Shown: positions 47,226 to 56,295, counted from the first letter of the stretch. The stretch is 64,000 bases of DNA from Pseudomonas sp. S04 (GCF_009834545.1 NZ_CP019427.1:5949001-6013000); one strand, 5' to 3'. Translations and numbers: made by a program. Notes: generated by a model not told the origin, from the sequence alone.

Positions 47226-47762
47226 CTACAAATCGGATTCTTGTACCACCCGCACCTGGGCGGCATCGAGGGCGTAGGCGGCATCGGCCAGGTCGTTGTT
47301 GACCGTCTCGATCTTCAACGTGCCGCTGACCCACAAGGGCGTGTAGATGTCGTCCAGCTTCAAGCCCTTGGGATAGCGCACCAGCACCAGTTGATTGGGC
47401 GGTGGTGGTGGCACATGAATGCAGGCGCCCGGGTACGGCACCAGGAAGAACAGCGTGCTGCGGCCCTTGCCGTCGGTTTCCAGCGGCACCGGGTAACCGC
47501 CGATGCGCACCTGCTTGTGGTTCATCGCGGCCACGGTCTTGGTCGAATACATCACCGCCGGCAAGCCCTTGCTCTGCTTCAAGCCACCCTTGTCGGTAAA
47601 GGTGCCATTGGCTTCCGGAGAGTTGTGGTCGATTTCCGGCATGGCTTCCAGCGCCTTCTGATCCGACTTGGGCATCAGTTCGAGCCAGTCGGTTTCCGGC
47701 AGGTCGCCAGCATGGGCCAGGCCAGTGCCCAGCAATACAAGAGTCAGCAGAAGACGGCGCAT
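47226..47762 (-). CDS. Secreted DUF3299 protein
   Basis: The ATG at 47762 gives 178 residues with a signal peptide (MRRLLLTLVLLGTGLAHA). The mature domain has GYPVPLETDGKGRSTLFFLVPYPGACIHVPPPPPNQLV, the hallmark of DUF3299. These periplasmic proteins are of unknown function, often near metal or redox transport genes; here the neighbours do not suggest a role. It is convergent with the mutarotase. Confidence 0.85.
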   Translation of the reverse strand: MRRLLLTLVLLGTGLAHAGDLPETDWLELMPKSDQKALEAMPEIDHNSPEANGTFTDKGGLKQSKGLPAVMYSTKTVAAMNHKQVRIGGYPVPLETDGKGRSTLFFLVPYPGACIHVPPPPPNQLVLVRYPKGLKLDDIYTPLWVSGTLKIETVNNDLADAAYALDAAQVRVVQESDL

Positions 47763-47849
47763 GAAGGTGCTCGGCAAAGAAGGGAAGTCAGGTCGCCGGG
47801 CATTCTAGCCCGCTGCGCGTGAACTGCGCAGCGGGCTTGATCGCTTGAA

Positions 47850-48095
47850 TCAGTTCTTTTTGACCAGACCGTAGATCACCAGCAGCACCACCGCGCCGAC
47901 CAGGGCACCGAGGAAGCCCGCGCCTTGACCGGCCTGGTAGATGCCCAGTGCCTGGCCGCCGTAGGTCGCGGCCAGTGAGCCGGCGATACCGAGCAGGATG
48001 GTCATGATCCAGCCCATGCTGTCATCACCCGGTTTCAGGAAACGAGCCAGCAGGCCCACGATCAATCCGATGAAGATGGTTCCGATAATTCCCAT
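47850..48095 (-). CDS. GlsB/YeaQ/YmgE family membrane protein
   Basis: This 81-residue hydrophobic protein has about three membrane helices and the family's glycine-rich pattern (MGIIGTIFIGLIVGLLARFL, GWIMTILLGIAGS, GFLGALVGAVVLLVIYG). It is annotated as transglycosylase-associated, but the biochemical role is unproven; relatives are stress-induced. It lies between the DUF3299 gene and purK. Confidence 0.9.
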   Translation of the reverse strand: MGIIGTIFIGLIVGLLARFLKPGDDSMGWIMTILLGIAGSLAATYGGQALGIYQAGQGAGFLGALVGAVVLLVIYGLVKKN

Positions 48096-48199
48096 GGCGC
48101 TTCCCTCTGAGTGAAATAGCTATGCCAAAGCCTAGACAGACTTTGGCATCCTGCCATCAGAGAACACTGGGCACCGAAGGTTCCCAGCGTGCCATGGGT

Positions 48200-49285
48200 T
48201 TATTGCTCGGCGATCAGCGCCTGGACCTTGAGGATCTGCTGCTCGAGCGTGACCTTGTCGGCGCAGCGCAGGTTGGCGTGGCCGACCTTGCGCCCGACCT
48301 TGAACGCCTTCCCGTAGTGGTGCAGATGGCAATCGTCGATGGCGATGACCTTATCCACCGGCGGAACCACGCCAATGAAGTTGAGCATGGCGCTTTCGCC
48401 GACTTTCGCCGTCGAGCCCAGCGGCAGGCCGGCAACGGCGCGCAGGTGGTTTTCGAACTGACTGCACTCGGCGCCTTCGGTGGTCCAGTGCCCGGAGTTG
48501 TGGACCCGCGGAGCGATTTCGTTGGCCTTGAGGCCACCGTCGACTTCAAAGAACTCGAACGCCATCACGCCGACATAGTCCAGTTGCTTGAGCACACGGC
48601 TCGAGTAGTCCTCGGCCAGGGCTTGCAGCGGGTGCTCGGTGCTGGCCACGGACAACTTGAGGATGCCGCTGTCGTGAGTGTTGTGCACCAGTGGGTAGAA
48701 TTTCGTCTCCCCATCACGGGCACGCACGGCAATCAGCGAGACTTCGCCGGTGAACGGCACGAAGCCTTCCAGCAGGCAGGCCACGCTGCCCAGCTCGGCG
48801 AAGGTACCCTCCACATCTTGCGCGGTGCGCAGGACTTTCTGGCCCTTGCCGTCATAACCCAGGGTGCGGGTTTTCAGCACGGCGGGCAGGCCGATGGCAG
48901 CCACAGCGGCGTCCAGGTCAGCTTGCGACTGGATGTCAGCGAACGCCGGGGTGGGAATCCCCAGGTCCTTGAACATGCTTTTTTCGAACCAGCGGTCGCG
49001 AGCAATGCGCAGCGCTTCGGCGCTCGGGTAAACCGGGACGAACTGCGACAGGAAGGCCACGGTTTCAGCCGGGACGCTTTCGAACTCGAAGGTCACCAGG
49101 TCGACTTCGTCGGCCAGTTGACGCAAGTGATCCTGATCGCCGTAATCGGCCCGCAGATGCTCACCCAGCGCGGCGGCACAAGCATCCGGCGCCGGATCCA
49201 GGAAAGCGAAGTTCATGCCCAGCGGAGTTCCCGCCAGGGCCAGCATGCGACCCAACTGGCCGCCACCGATTACACCGATCTTCAT
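48200..49285 (-). CDS. purK: 5-(Carboxyamino)imidazole ribonucleotide synthase
   Basis: The ATG at 49285 gives 361 residues starting MKIGVIGGGQLGRMLA. It is an ATP-grasp enzyme with RTLGYDGKGQKVL and GGLKANEIAPRVHNSGHWT. It makes N5-CAIR from AIR and bicarbonate in purine synthesis. It follows purE by 11 bp, so the two are translated together. Confidence 0.96.
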   Translation of the reverse strand: MKIGVIGGGQLGRMLALAGTPLGMNFAFLDPAPDACAAALGEHLRADYGDQDHLRQLADEVDLVTFEFESVPAETVAFLSQFVPVYPSAEALRIARDRWFEKSMFKDLGIPTPAFADIQSQADLDAAVAAIGLPAVLKTRTLGYDGKGQKVLRTAQDVEGTFAELGSVACLLEGFVPFTGEVSLIAVRARDGETKFYPLVHNTHDSGILKLSVASTEHPLQALAEDYSSRVLKQLDYVGVMAFEFFEVDGGLKANEIAPRVHNSGHWTTEGAECSQFENHLRAVAGLPLGSTAKVGESAMLNFIGVVPPVDKVIAIDDCHLHHYGKAFKVGRKVGHANLRCADKVTLEQQILKVQALIAEQ

Positions 49286-49296
49286 CGTCAACAACC

Positions 49297-49788
49297 TCAG
49301 GCGATGCGTGGGTCTGGATTTTCCAGGACGCTGTCTGTCTGCTCAGCACGGAAGGTTTTGAGCACCGCGTGGAACTGCGGGTGCTTGGCGCCAAGGATAC
49401 TCGCCGACAGCAGGGCTGCGTTGATCGCGCCCGCTTTGCCGATGGCCAGGGTGGCGACCGGAATGCCCGCAGGCATCTGCACTATAGAGAGCAGCGAATC
49501 AACGCCCGAGAGCATCGACGACTGCACCGGCACGCCCAGGACCGGCAGGTGGGTCTTGGCCGCACACATGCCAGGCAAGTGGGCCGCGCCGCCAGCACCG
49601 GCGATAATCACCTCGATGCCACGCGACTCAGCCTCCTCGGCGTACTGGAACAGCAGGTCCGGGGTGCGGTGGGCAGAGACCACTTTCACCTCGTAAGGGA
49701 TGCCGAGCTTTTCCAGCATATCGGCGGTGTGGCTAAGGGTGGACCAATCGGACTTGGAGCCCATGATCACGCCAACCAGTGCACTCAT
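49297..49788 (-). CDS. purE: N5-carboxyaminoimidazole ribonucleotide mutase
   Basis: This 163-residue class I PurE has [11 protein letters not shown] at residues 9-19 and [14 protein letters not shown] near residue 68. It converts N5-CAIR to CAIR in purine synthesis, directly after PurK. It is the first gene of purE-purK, preceded by a leader hairpin with a U-tract that looks like a terminator or attenuator. Confidence 0.97.
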   Translation of the reverse strand: MSALVGVIMGSKSDWSTLSHTADMLEKLGIPYEVKVVSAHRTPDLLFQYAEEAESRGIEVIIAGAGGAAHLPGMCAAKTHLPVLGVPVQSSMLSGVDSLLSIVQMPAGIPVATLAIGKAGAINAALLSASILGAKHPQFHAVLKTFRAEQTDSVLENPDPRIA

Positions 49789-49825
49789 CGTCGCGCCTCT
49801 TCTCTCTGGGCGCCCGCAGGCGCAT

Positions 49826-49862
49826 CAAAAAACAACAAGCCACGCAGGATGCGTGGCTTGTT
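49826..49862 (-). terminator. Leader terminator/attenuator upstream of purE
   Basis: On the minus strand AACAAGCCACGCA and TGCGTGGCTTGTT form a 13-bp stem around a short TCC loop, then G and a T-run (TTTTTTG). No gene lies upstream on this strand, so it would terminate the purEK leader itself, about 40 nt before the purE start. Confidence 0.7.
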
Positions 49863-49903
49863 TGTACGAATTATGGCCAGTCGTAACCGGCCGAAGGCCG
49901 CGC

Positions 49904-49909
49904 AGTATA
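49904..49909 (-). promoter_or_regulatory. Possible -10 element of purEK
   Basis: On the minus strand TATACT (49909-49904) matches the -10 consensus at all but one position. The -35 region (GCTGTT at 17 bp) is poor, as in activated or weak promoters. It lies about 40 bp upstream of the leader hairpin, so that hairpin would be inside the transcript. Confidence 0.4.
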
Positions 49910-50145
49910 CCTCAAAGAAGCGGATAAACAGCCCCTGTGGCGACCATCTGTCACGCGCTCGAAAAATAGGTATTTCTTGACTATCAAGTCAGTCAATTGA
50001 CTGCCTGAATGTGTTCGGATCTCGAGATCGCTAGTTTATTAAAACGCTTACTCGAAACAATTAAACCCACAAAAAAATTGCGCACGTGGCCAGACAAAGT
50101 AAATATAAAACGGGAAAAAATCATAATTGAACAGGGAGTACAAAT

Positions 50146-50736
50146 ATGAAAAAATCAATTAGCATAATAGTTGTTCTTCACAATGATCTTCAGGAATATT
50201 CAAAAAACGATTTATATACCGATTACTTTTCCTGGCTGAAAACAGAACTTGAATCAATCTCGGAACGGGACGTCAGAATTGTAATGCACGCTCATCATGA
50301 AGTTCCGCAGTTGTCAGGATACAACTACAGAAACGAAGATGGTTCAGCTGCGCTGCAAGGGTGGATAAACCTGATACAGGACTGGTTTACAAAGATATTA
50401 AAATACGAAGAACATGAACCGGGCCTGACGAAAGTCCTCTTGTTGACCCGAAACAATATCTACACAAAGGCAGGGGGGCTCCTCGGAGGGATAGGCGGAT
50501 ACGGCCTTGTCAAAGGTCATTGCGCAATTGCGGCGATCACCTCCAAACAAATTCCAGCACATGAAATAGGCCACATGTTGGGCGCGACACATGAAGACAG
50601 CGAAGTCATCTATAACGGCTGGTGGCACGACACGATCATGCTCTCGGACGACTTCTCCAACGCACGTGGAAACGCTTATCGATACAGTGATAAGAACAGG
50701 GAAAACATTCGCCAATACCTTAGTACTTTTGCGTAA
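50146..50736 (+). CDS. Orphan metzincin-like zinc metalloprotease, 196 residues
   Basis: The ATG at 50146 follows GGGAG and gives 196 residues. H139-E140-x-x-H143-x-x-G146-x-x-H149 is a complete metzincin zinc motif (HEIGHMLGATH), and a methionine in DTIML (Met165) fits the Met-turn; AYRYSDKNRENIRQYL follows, as in adamalysin-like enzymes. No signal peptide is seen, so secretion would need another route. The gene is AT-rich with Lys-AAA and Ile-ATA codons unlike its neighbours, suggesting acquisition. No immunity or inhibitor gene is recognised next to it. The substrate is unknown. Confidence 0.75.
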   Translation: MKKSISIIVVLHNDLQEYSKNDLYTDYFSWLKTELESISERDVRIVMHAHHEVPQLSGYNYRNEDGSAALQGWINLIQDWFTKILKYEEHEPGLTKVLLLTRNNIYTKAGGLLGGIGGYGLVKGHCAIAAITSKQIPAHEIGHMLGATHEDSEVIYNGWWHDTIMLSDDFSNARGNAYRYSDKNRENIRQYLSTFA

Positions 50737-50821
50737 GTTCGATTCGCTATCGTGCGACCTGATATCCGCACATGGCGTGTTTGCGCTATTAACACGCATT
50801 CGCTGAATTAACAGCTGCTGC

Positions 50822-50851
50822 AACTCATGGCCACAGAGGTGGCCATGAGTT
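50822..50851. terminator. Hairpin between metzincin and LysR genes
   Basis: AACTCATGGCCAC and GTGGCCATGAGTT form a 13-bp perfect stem around AGAG. It lies between convergent genes. No long T-run is present, so it may be a weak terminator for both. Confidence 0.6.
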
Positions 50852-50859
50852 CTTGGCGC

Positions 50860-51771
50860 TCAAACAGTAGCACCCGCTACGCCGCTCTCGAGCTTGCGCC
50901 ACAACAAACGGACATTCGCTTTGCGCACCAGCGCACAGCGATACAAACGGATCTCCAGCGGCACATGCCATTGCGGTCCACCACACACTACCAATTCGCC
51001 ACGCGTCAGCTCGGCACGCACGCTCAGCTGCGGCACCCAGGCGATGCCCAGCCCCTCCAGGGCCATGCTTTTCAGGCTGTCGGCCATGGCGGTTTCGTAG
51101 ATCGTGGTGAAACGCAGTGCCCTTTGGCGCAGCAGCATATTCACCGAACGGCCGAGAAACGCACCGGCGCTGTAGGCCAGCAACGGCACACTGCCCTCGC
51201 CTTCCAGATCGAACAGCGGTTTTCCATCGGCATCGGCCGCGCACACCGGCAGCATTTCGGTGTGGCCCAGGTGCAGCGAAGGAAAGATCTCCGGGTCCAT
51301 TTGCATGGCGGCATCCGGGTCGTAGAACGCCAGCATCAGGTCACAACCGCCCTCGCGCAGCGCATGCACCGCATCGCCGACGTTGGTCGCCACCAGGCGC
51401 GTGGCGATGTTCAGGCCTTCGTTGCGCAATTGTGCGATCCAGCGCGGGAAGAACCCCAGGGCCAGGGAGTGCGCGGCCGCCACCTGCATGACCTCGCCCT
51501 GGCCGCCTTCAAGGTGGTGCAAATGCCGCAGCACTTCGCCCAGTTGTTCGACCACGGTGCGTGCGGTTACCAGGAACAACTGGCCGGCCGCCGTCAGCTC
51601 GATCGGCGTGCGCGAGCGATTGACCAGTTGCAGGCCCAGTGCGGCCTCCAGGCTGCGGATTCGCCGGCTGAACGCCGGCTGGGTGACGAAACGTCGCTCA
51701 GCCGCCTGGGAGAAGCTGCGGGTGGCAGCCAGGGCACTAAAGTCCTCCAGCCATTTGCTTTCCAGATTCAT
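50860..51771 (-). CDS. LysR-family transcriptional regulator
   Basis: The ATG at 51771 follows a GGGAGGAC ribosome site and gives 303 residues. The N-terminal winged helix reads FVTQPAFSRRIRSLEAALG and is followed by the ligand-binding domain. It is encoded divergently from aspA, with 180 bp between, and in PAO1 a LysR gene also precedes aspA (PA5428-PA5429). It probably regulates aspartate/asparagine catabolism, but the effector is not known. Confidence 0.9.
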   Translation of the reverse strand: MNLESKWLEDFSALAATRSFSQAAERRFVTQPAFSRRIRSLEAALGLQLVNRSRTPIELTAAGQLFLVTARTVVEQLGEVLRHLHHLEGGQGEVMQVAAAHSLALGFFPRWIAQLRNEGLNIATRLVATNVGDAVHALREGGCDLMLAFYDPDAAMQMDPEIFPSLHLGHTEMLPVCAADADGKPLFDLEGEGSVPLLAYSAGAFLGRSVNMLLRQRALRFTTIYETAMADSLKSMALEGLGIAWVPQLSVRAELTRGELVVCGGPQWHVPLEIRLYRCALVRKANVRLLWRKLESGVAGATV

Positions 51772-51951
51772 CAGGTCCTCCCGGACACGCACCATTTTAG
51801 GTCACACGCTCGCCGCTCGGGCGGCGTCACATCGGCATTATGCCGAATACGCATAGGCCAGTGTTTAACAGCATTGGCCCAAAATTCTCTACAAGCCTAG
51901 CATTCACAGCGTTCCGGCACAGACCGGGTCCATATCGAGATGATTTCTATC

Positions 51952-53376
51952 ATGTCCTCCGCTGCATCTTTCCGCACCGAAAAAGACCTGCTTGGCGTAC
52001 TCGAAGTACCGGCTCAAGCGTATTACGGCATCCAGACCCTGCGAGCGGTGAACAACTTCCGTCTCTCCGGCGTTCCGATTTCGCATTACCCGAAGCTGGT
52101 TGTGGGTCTGGCAATGGTCAAGCAGGCCGCTGCTGACGCCAACCGCGAGCTGGGTCACCTCAGCGAAGCCAAGCACGCTGCCATCAGCGAAGCCTGTGCT
52201 CGCCTGATCCGCGGCGACTTCCACGAAGAGTTCGTGGTGGACATGATTCAAGGCGGCGCTGGCACTTCGACCAACATGAATGCCAACGAAGTGATCGCCA
52301 ACATCGCGCTGGAGGCCATGGGCCACCAGAAAGGCGAATACCAGTACCTGCACCCTAACAACGACGTGAACATGGCGCAGTCGACCAACGACGCTTACCC
52401 AACGGCCATCCGCCTGGGTCTGCTGTTGGGTCACGACGCCCTGCTCGCCAGCCTCGACAGCCTGATCCAGTCGTTCGCCGCCAAAGGTGAAGAATTCGGC
52501 CACGTCCTGAAGATGGGTCGTACCCAGCTGCAAGACGCCGTGCCGATGACCCTTGGCCAGGAATTCCGTGCCTTCGCCACCACCCTGGGTGAAGACCTGG
52601 CACGCCTGAAGACTCTGGCTCCGGAGCTGCTGACCGAAGTCAACCTGGGCGGCACCGCGATCGGTACCGGCATCAACGCCGACCCGCGTTACCAGCACCT
52701 GGCCGTTGAGCGCCTGGCCTTGATCAGCGGTCAACCGCTGGTCCCGGCTGCCGACCTGATCGAAGCGACCTCCGACATGGGTGCCTTCGTGCTGTTCTCC
52801 GGCATGCTCAAGCGCACCGCGGTCAAGCTGTCGAAGATCTGCAACGACCTGCGCCTGCTGTCCAGCGGCCCACGCACCGGCATCAACGAAATCAACCTGC
52901 CAGCGCGTCAGCCAGGCAGCTCGATCATGCCAGGCAAGGTCAACCCGGTTATTCCGGAAGCCGTCAACCAGGTAGCGTTCCAGATCATCGGCAACGACCT
53001 GGCCCTGACCATCGCGGCCGAAGGCGGCCAGCTGCAACTGAACGTGATGGAGCCGCTGATCGCCTTCAAGATCTTCGACTCGATCCGCCTGCTGCAACGC
53101 GCCATGGACATGCTGCGCGAGCACTGCATCGTCGGCATCACCGCCAACGAAGCCCGCTGCCGCGAACTGGTCGAGCACTCGATCGGCCTGGTCACCGCGC
53201 TGAACCCGTACATCGGCTATGAAAACGCCACCCGTATCGCCCGCATCGCTCTGGAAAGCGGCCGCGGCGTACTGGAACTGGTGCGCGAAGAAGGCTTGCT
53301 CGACGAAGAAATGCTCGCCGACATCCTGCGCCCGGAAAACATGATTGCCCCGCGTCTGGTGCCTCTGAAGGCCTGA
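51952..53376 (+). CDS. aspA: Aspartate ammonia-lyase (aspartase)
   Basis: This 474-residue enzyme of the fumarase/aspartase superfamily has the signature loop GSSIMPGKVNP near residue 320 and TSTNMNANEVIAN. It converts L-aspartate to fumarate and ammonia. An in-frame ATG four codons upstream (51940) gives a longer reading, but the second ATG gives the usual family start MSSAASFRTEKDLLG. A strong terminator follows. Confidence 0.96.
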   Translation: MSSAASFRTEKDLLGVLEVPAQAYYGIQTLRAVNNFRLSGVPISHYPKLVVGLAMVKQAAADANRELGHLSEAKHAAISEACARLIRGDFHEEFVVDMIQGGAGTSTNMNANEVIANIALEAMGHQKGEYQYLHPNNDVNMAQSTNDAYPTAIRLGLLLGHDALLASLDSLIQSFAAKGEEFGHVLKMGRTQLQDAVPMTLGQEFRAFATTLGEDLARLKTLAPELLTEVNLGGTAIGTGINADPRYQHLAVERLALISGQPLVPAADLIEATSDMGAFVLFSGMLKRTAVKLSKICNDLRLLSSGPRTGINEINLPARQPGSSIMPGKVNPVIPEAVNQVAFQIIGNDLALTIAAEGGQLQLNVMEPLIAFKIFDSIRLLQRAMDMLREHCIVGITANEARCRELVEHSIGLVTALNPYIGYENATRIARIALESGRGVLELVREEGLLDEEMLADILRPENMIAPRLVPLKA

Positions 53377-53736
53377 TGCTGTAGCACCGCTCACCAGGTC
53401 GAGGGACTAGACACCTCTCACCTTTTGAGGGCTTGGAGATCATTCTCCAAGCCCTTTTTTTTACCTGCAAAACCCTCGGTACGGGGGCTATAGCTGAATC
53501 CTTTAATCAGCTGTTGCAGACGTGTGCTCCATGGATAGGTATAGTGCCGCCCCTCTTCGCAGGAGCGGTCGTCGGTAGCGAGATCCAACCCGTGCGAAAC
53601 CCGAACTAATAACAAACCCGCGATATGAAGCCGGGACAAATACCGCTTGGCCTGTAGTGTTGTGCACAAACGGGTGTAACGGAATGTGTCTGCCTGGTCA
53701 GCATTTGCCAACACAAAAAACAGCGAGGAATACTCC
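53377..53736. other. Non-coding gap between aspA and the symporter gene
   Basis: This 360-bp space begins with the aspA terminator (53427-53463), then a hairpin AGCTGA/TCAGCT near 53490-53510. A possible -10 element TATAGT lies at 53540-53545, giving a leader of nearly 190 nt before the symporter. No riboswitch class is recognised. Confidence 0.55.
53427..53463 (+). terminator. Intrinsic terminator of aspA
   Basis: AGGGCTTGGAGA and TCTCCAAGCCCT form a 12-bp stem around TCAT, followed by a run of eight Ts. It lies about 50 bp past the aspA stop codon. Confidence 0.93.
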
Positions 53737-55191
53737 ATGCTCGAAGTCATTAACGACTTCCTCTCAGGGAAAGTACTGATCGTGCTCATTGTCGGGCTCG
53801 GTGGTTACTTCACGATCCGCTCGCGTTTCGTTCAATTGCGGCACTTCTTCCACATGTTCGCGGTGTTCCGCGACAGCCTCAAAAGCAGCGCTGGCCAACT
53901 CAGCTCGTTCCAGGCCCTGATGCTCAGCCTCGCCGGCCGTGTCGGTGCGGGCAACATTGCTGGCGTCGGCATTGCCGTGACCCTCGGCGGCCCAGGCGCA
54001 GTGTTCTGGATGTGGGTGACCGCGCTGGTCGGCATGTCCAGCAGCTTCTTCGAATGTTCCCTGGGCCAACTCTACAAGCGCTGCGACTCTGAGGGGCAGT
54101 ACCGCGGCGGTCCGTCCTATTACATCCAGCACGGCCTGCAGAAACGCTGGCTGGGGATGATCATGGCGTTCCTGCTGCTGATCACCTTCGGCTTCGCCTT
54201 CAACGGCCTGCAAGCCCACGCCGTGACCCACTCGCTGAACAACGCCTTCGGCCTCGACACCACCTACACCGGTCTCGGCCTGGCGGTACTGCTGGGCCTG
54301 GTGTTCGTCGGCGGGATCAAGCGCATCGCGGCCATCGCCGACCTGCTGGTGCCGGTCAAGACCCTGGTCTACATCGCGGTGACCATCTACGTGATCGTGC
54401 TGCAGTTCGACCAGGTGCCGGGCATGCTGATGACCATCGTCAAGAGCGCCTTCGGCCTGGACCAGGCCTTCGGTGGCCTGGTGGGCAGCGCCATCATCAT
54501 GGGGGTGAAACGCGGGGTGTTTGCCAACGAAGCCGGCCTGGGCAGTGCGCCCAACGTCGCTGCCGTGGCATCGGTCGAGCACCCGGTCGCGCAAGGCGTG
54601 GTCCAGGCGTTCAGCGTATTCCTCGACACCTTCATCATCTGCACCTGCACCGCGTTGCTGATCCTGCTGTCGGGTTTCTACACCCCGGGCTTCGAAGGTG
54701 ACGGCATCGCCCTGACCCAGAACTCCCTGGCCGCAGTCGTCGGCGAGTGGGGCCGGATGTTCATCTCCGTGGCACTGGCGTTGTTCGTGTTCACCTCGAT
54801 CCTCTACAACTACTACCTGGGCGAGAGCAACCTGCGCTACTTGATCGGCGAGAACCGCAAGGCGCTGATCGGCTATCGCGCCCTGGTGCTGGTGCTGATC
54901 TTCTGGGGCGCCATCGAGAACCTCAGCACGGTGTTCGCGTTCGCCGACATCACCATGACCATGCTCGCGTTCGTCAACCTGATCGCGCTGTTCCTGCTGT
55001 TCAAGGTCGGTATGCGCATCCTGCGCGACTACGATGACCAGCGTGCCGCCGGCATCAAGACCCCGGTGTTCGACTCCAGCAAGTTCCCCGACCTGGACCT
55101 GGACCTCAAGGCCTGGCCAGCCAACCCGCCCGCAGCGCCCCAGGCCCAGCCCCAGGCACAACTGCAAGGCGAGACCGCAGCGCAACGCTGA
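53737..55191 (+). CDS. Alanine/glycine:cation symporter (AGCS family)
   Basis: The ATG at 53737 follows GAGGAA and gives 484 residues with about ten membrane helices. GRVGAGNIAGVGIAVTLGGPGAVFWMW near residues 78-104 and GVFANEAGLGSAPNVAA are family signatures. It imports alanine, glycine or related small amino acids with sodium. Its place between aspA and an asparaginase suggests asparagine/aspartate use, but substrate is uncertain. The last 30 residues are Ala/Gln/Pro-rich. Confidence 0.93.
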   Translation: MLEVINDFLSGKVLIVLIVGLGGYFTIRSRFVQLRHFFHMFAVFRDSLKSSAGQLSSFQALMLSLAGRVGAGNIAGVGIAVTLGGPGAVFWMWVTALVGMSSSFFECSLGQLYKRCDSEGQYRGGPSYYIQHGLQKRWLGMIMAFLLLITFGFAFNGLQAHAVTHSLNNAFGLDTTYTGLGLAVLLGLVFVGGIKRIAAIADLLVPVKTLVYIAVTIYVIVLQFDQVPGMLMTIVKSAFGLDQAFGGLVGSAIIMGVKRGVFANEAGLGSAPNVAAVASVEHPVAQGVVQAFSVFLDTFIICTCTALLILLSGFYTPGFEGDGIALTQNSLAAVVGEWGRMFISVALALFVFTSILYNYYLGESNLRYLIGENRKALIGYRALVLVLIFWGAIENLSTVFAFADITMTMLAFVNLIALFLLFKVGMRILRDYDDQRAAGIKTPVFDSSKFPDLDLDLKAWPANPPAAPQAQPQAQLQGETAAQR

Positions 55192-55290
55192 TCGGTAAAA
55201 AACCGGGCGCATCCCCTGCGCCCGACGTGACACAAGGTACGACCGGGGTCATGCTCGGTCGTACGCCGTCATCGTTCTCGGAGAATGACC

Positions 55291-56295
55291 ATGAACTCAT
55301 CTACCTATCCCGCCGCCCAACACGTCATGGTGCTCTACACCGGTGGCACCATTGGCATGCAAGCCAGTGCCCACGGCCTGGCGCCGGCGTCCGGCTTTGA
55401 AACACGGATGCGCGACTACCTGCACAGCCAGCCCGAGCTGGTGCTGGCGCAGTGGCGGTTTCGCGAAATGGCGCCGCTGATCGACAGCGCCAACATGACC
55501 CCGGCCTACTGGCAGCGCCTGCGCGAGGCCGTAGTCGAGGCGGTCGAGATCGACGGCTGTGACAGCGTGCTGATCCTGCACGGTACCGACACCCTGGCCT
55601 ACAGCGCAGCGGCCATGAGTTTCCAACTGCTGGGCCTGCACGCCCGCGTGGTGTTCACCGGCTCCATGCTGCCGGCCGGCGTGACCGACAGCGATGCCTG
55701 GGAAAACCTCAGCGGTGCCCTGGTCGCCCTCGGCCAGGGGCTGGCACCGGGCGTGCACCTGTACTTCCACGGCGAACTACTGGACCCGACCCGCTGCGCG
55801 AAAGTGCGCAGCTTCGGCCGGCACCCGTTCAAGCGCCTGGAGCGCCAGGGTGGCGCCGAAAAGGCTGCCGGCATACCGACGGCGCTTGGCTATAAACAGC
55901 CCAGACAACTGGCTAACGTCGCGGTACTCCCACTGTTTCCCGGCATCGGTGCCGAGATCCTCGATGGCTTGCTCAACAGCGGCATCCAGGGCCTGGTGCT
56001 CGAATGCTATGGCAGCGGCACGGGGCCCAGCGATAACCCAGGGTTTCTTGCCAGCCTGGAACGGGCGCGCGATAAAGGCGTAGTGGTCGTTGCGGTCACG
56101 CAGTGCCATGAAGGGGGTGTCGAGCTGGATGTGTACGAAGCCGGCAGCCGCTTGCGCGACGCCGGCGTACTCTCGGGTGGTGGCATGACCCGCGAGGCGG
56201 CATTCGGCAAGCTGCATGCGCTGCTGGGAGCCGGGCTACAAACCGCTGAAGTCCGGCGGCTGGTCGAATTCGACCTGTGTGGCGAACTCAGCTGA
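55291..56295 (+). CDS. Type I L-asparaginase
   Basis: The ATG at 55291 follows GGAGA and gives 334 residues. The catalytic threonines are in YTGGTIGM (Thr near 17) and HGTDTLAYSA near residues 94-103. There is no signal peptide, so it is a cytosolic enzyme converting asparagine to aspartate, which aspA then deaminates. It follows the AGCS symporter by about 100 bp. Confidence 0.92.
   Translation: MNSSTYPAAQHVMVLYTGGTIGMQASAHGLAPASGFETRMRDYLHSQPELVLAQWRFREMAPLIDSANMTPAYWQRLREAVVEAVEIDGCDSVLILHGTDTLAYSAAAMSFQLLGLHARVVFTGSMLPAGVTDSDAWENLSGALVALGQGLAPGVHLYFHGELLDPTRCAKVRSFGRHPFKRLERQGGAEKAAGIPTALGYKQPRQLANVAVLPLFPGIGAEILDGLLNSGIQGLVLECYGSGTGPSDNPGFLASLERARDKGVVVVAVTQCHEGGVELDVYEAGSRLRDAGVLSGGGMTREAAFGKLHALLGAGLQTAEVRRLVEFDLCGELS

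Larger units (their letters stand above)
49789..50145. other. Leader and AT-rich gap between purE and the metzincin gene
   Basis: This divergent 357-bp region contains the purE leader hairpin and promoter on the minus strand and, from about 49960 on, an AT-rich stretch leading into the metzincin gene. The base composition changes visibly here. I see no further gene, known RNA or mobile element. Confidence 0.6.

Noticed and set aside
53540..53620. Glycine riboswitch before the AGCS symporter
   Set aside because: The conserved GGAGAG and CCGAAGGGG cores are not present.
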